Shown: positions 62,502 through 64,000 of the stretch, piece after piece | Numbering within the stretch: position 1 is the stretch's first letter | How the letters are laid out: the number at the start of each line of letters is the position of its first letter | Assembly (NCBI RefSeq): GCF_009026145.1 | Contig: NZ_WBUE01000019.1 | Span: forward strand, 1 to 64,000 | Direction: 5' to 3' | Length of the DNA stretch: 64,000 bases | DNA from: Hyphomicrobium sp. | GTDB taxonomy: Bacteria; Pseudomonadota; Alphaproteobacteria; Rhizobiales; Hyphomicrobiaceae | Position numbers and translations under genes: made by a program | Notes under the pieces: model-generated | Seen by the model: the letters and a program-made list of their open reading frames with translations, nothing else | Databases searched by the model: none | Told to the model about the DNA's origin: nothing

Positions 62502-63761
62502 TCAGTGAAGGTTGGGATGCGGCCCCATACCCTTCTCGTCGATGGCATGGCCGGTCGCGAAGCGGTCGAGGCGATAGGGGGCGGCGGCTTCGTGCGGCGC
62601 ATCGCGGGCCAGAAGGTGTGCGAAACACAAGCCCGACGCAGGCGTGGCCTTGAAGCCGCCATAGCACCAGCCGGCATTGAGATAGAGGCCCGGGATCGGC
62701 GTGCGATCGATGATCGGGCTGCCGTCCATCGACATGTCCATGATGCCGCCCCAGTGCCTCAGCACGCGAACGCGGCCGATGCGTGGCATCAGCGCCATGC
62801 CGCCCTCGCACACGTCCTCGACAACAGGCAGGTTGCCGCGCTGCGCGTAGGTATTGTAGCCATCAATGTCGCCGCCGAAGACGAGGCCGCCCTTGTCCGA
62901 TTGGCTGATGTAGAAGTGGCCCGCACCGAAGGTGACGACGCAATCGATGAACGGCTTGATGGATTCGGTCACGAACGCCTGGAGGACATGGCTTTCAATT
63001 GGCAGGCGCAACCCGGCCATCGCGGCGACGCGCGAGGAGCTGCCTGCAACGGCCAAGCCGACCTTGCGCGCGCCGATCGGTCCGCGCGTCGTGTCGACAC
63101 CGACGATCTTTCCTCCTTCGAACCTGAAGCCTTTCACCTCGCAGTTTTGGACGATATCGACGCCGAGCCGATCGGCCGCACGCGCGTAACCCCACGCCAC
63201 GGCATCATGGCGCACGGTGCCGCCGCGCCGCTGCAGCAGGCCGCCGCGGATAGGGAAACGGCCGTTCCCGAAATCGAGGAACGGCACCATCTTGCGCACT
63301 GCATCCTGGTCGAGCAGCTCCGCATCGACACCGTGCAGCCGCATTGCATTGCCGCGGCGGGCAAAGGCATCCCGCTGGCCGTCGGAGTGATAGAGATTGA
63401 GCACGCCGCGTTGGCTCACCATGGCATTGTAGTTGAGCTCCTGCTCGAGCTTCTCCCACATTTGCAGGGCAAGCTCGTAGAAGGGGATGTTCCCCGGGAG
63501 CATGTAGTTCGAGCGGACGATGGTGGTGTTGCGCCCGACGTTGCCGCCGCCAATCCAGCCCTTCTCGAGCACCGCAATACGGTCCACACCGAATACCTTC
63601 GTGAGATAAAGGGCCGTTGCCAGTCCGTGACCGCCGCCACCAACAATGATGACGTCGTATTCTGCCTTGGGGTCCGCATCGCGCCACGCGGGCTTCCAGC
63701 CGGTGTGGCCGCGCAGCGCCTCGCGCAGGACGGAAAATATGGAATAGCGATCGCTGGCCAT
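62502..63761 (-). CDS. soxB: Sarcosine oxidase / N-methylglutamate dehydrogenase beta subunit
   Basis: A 419-residue flavoprotein. The FAD fold is VIIVGGGGHGLATALYL (GxGxxG at about 41-46), and a candidate covalent-FMN His is at about 185 in TVRHDAVAW. The C-terminal FAD part is GLYLNAGWCYGGFKATP. It carries the catalytic half-site for the N-methyl amine. It is the first gene of the operon in this window, with another reverse-strand gene upstream. Confidence 0.93.
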   Translation of the reverse strand: MASDRYSIFSVLREALRGHTGWKPAWRDADPKAEYDVIIVGGGGHGLATALYLTKVFGVDRIAVLEKGWIGGGNVGRNTTIVRSNYMLPGNIPFYELALQMWEKLEQELNYNAMVSQRGVLNLYHSDGQRDAFARRGNAMRLHGVDAELLDQDAVRKMVPFLDFGNGRFPIRGGLLQRRGGTVRHDAVAWGYARAADRLGVDIVQNCEVKGFRFEGGKIVGVDTTRGPIGARKVGLAVAGSSSRVAAMAGLRLPIESHVLQAFVTESIKPFIDCVVTFGAGHFYISQSDKGGLVFGGDIDGYNTYAQRGNLPVVEDVCEGGMALMPRIGRVRVLRHWGGIMDMSMDGSPIIDRTPIPGLYLNAGWCYGGFKATPASGLCFAHLLARDAPHEAAAPYRLDRFATGHAIDEKGMGPHPNLH

Positions 63762-63967
63762 GACTATGGATCCCGCTGTCTAGCACCTGATTGCCGGGTA
63801 GGCGCGCCGTTACCATCTGGGATACGCCGCGACCTTAACGAGCTCGCGCGCCAAGTGTTGCGCTCCGTCTCGCGCAAGCGCGTCGTTCACCCCCCGCTCA
63901 ACACGCATTCCAGCAGGCGGAGCCGTTGGCTCGGCGTGGACGAACCAACGGCTTCGTCACCCCCCAC
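63762..63967. other. 206-base region upstream of soxB
   Basis: It separates soxB from a gene entering at the right edge on the same strand. No motif was recognised. Confidence 0.4.
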
Positions 63968-64000
63968 CTAGAACTTCGCGTAGGCCTTGCGAAGGTCGAC
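63968..64000 (-). CDS. Partial gene at right edge, C-terminus only
   Basis: The reverse frame closes with a TAG at 63970-63968 and reads VDLRKAYAKF before it. Only ten residues are visible, so no function can be given. It lies directly upstream of the soxBDAG-type operon and may belong to it. Confidence 0.4.
   Translation of the reverse strand, partial: VDLRKAYAKF

Noticed and set aside
62481..63971. 496-codon plus-strand frame opposite soxB and soxD
   Set aside because: Antisense shadow of soxB and soxD.
1..64000. tRNA, rRNA, CRISPR arrays and insertion sequences
   Set aside because: None was recognised by reading; a covariance-model or repeat search could still reveal short ones.

Overview
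The window is GC-rich, densely packed DNA that looks like the chromosome of an alphaproteobacterium of the Hyphomicrobiales (Rhizobiales) type. This rests on GGAAC-N16/17-CGTT promoters of the EcfG general stress response, a FixL-like haem-PAS kinase with FNR/FixK-type boxes, a C-terminal GlnE fragment, a LigD-type end-joining protein, and a sarcosine-oxidase-type operon ending in a formaldehyde-activating-enzyme paralogue, which suggests C1 metabolism. No rRNA, tRNA, CRISPR array, integrase or transposase was recognised.

0-23 kb: end of glnE; an ECF sigma factor with two membrane partners; a sensor kinase; pepN; a single-domain response regulator; a GTPase; a divergent set of DUF883-like membrane-anchored proteins with EcfG promoters on both sides; pirin and an SDR, divergent; two proteins of unknown role; an AhpD-like protein; a UvrD-type helicase; a 58-residue stress protein and a LigD-like PE-Pol protein; a 3-methyladenine glycosylase; and a four-gene bufferin (copper-chelating RiPP) operon.

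23-34 kb: this block appears to be one regulon. A LysR-type regulator sits among three tandem peroxiredoxin-like genes, an SDR, a secreted cupin, an MFS transporter, a Met-rich secreted metzincin protease, a small secreted protein, a DUF302 protein and a patatin. A 40-bp composite operator, ATAG-N7-CTAT-N20-ATTTC, occurs four times exactly and twice in weaker form on the other strand, each time in front of one of these units, including the bufferin operon. No single domain annotation would reveal this, and it is the main finding.

34-58 kb: a carbon, energy and low-oxygen block. It holds GH13 and glucoamylase-like hydrolases, an SbmA/YddA-type ABC protein, a sugar kinase of the PfkB family, PEP synthase, PolX, the FixL-like hybrid kinase, a CheR-type methyltransferase, a translationally coupled acyl-CoA synthetase / pyruvate dehydrogenase E1-alpha / E1-beta / E2 / acyl carrier protein operon, PhoU and an Fpg-type glycosylase. 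FNR/FixK-like boxes recur between genes.

58-64 kb: a reverse-strand operon of the four subunits of a sarcosine oxidase or N-methylglutamate dehydrogenase, followed by the Fae-like gene, so an enzyme that releases formaldehyde is paired with a relative of a formaldehyde-handling enzyme. A further reverse-strand gene enters from the right edge.
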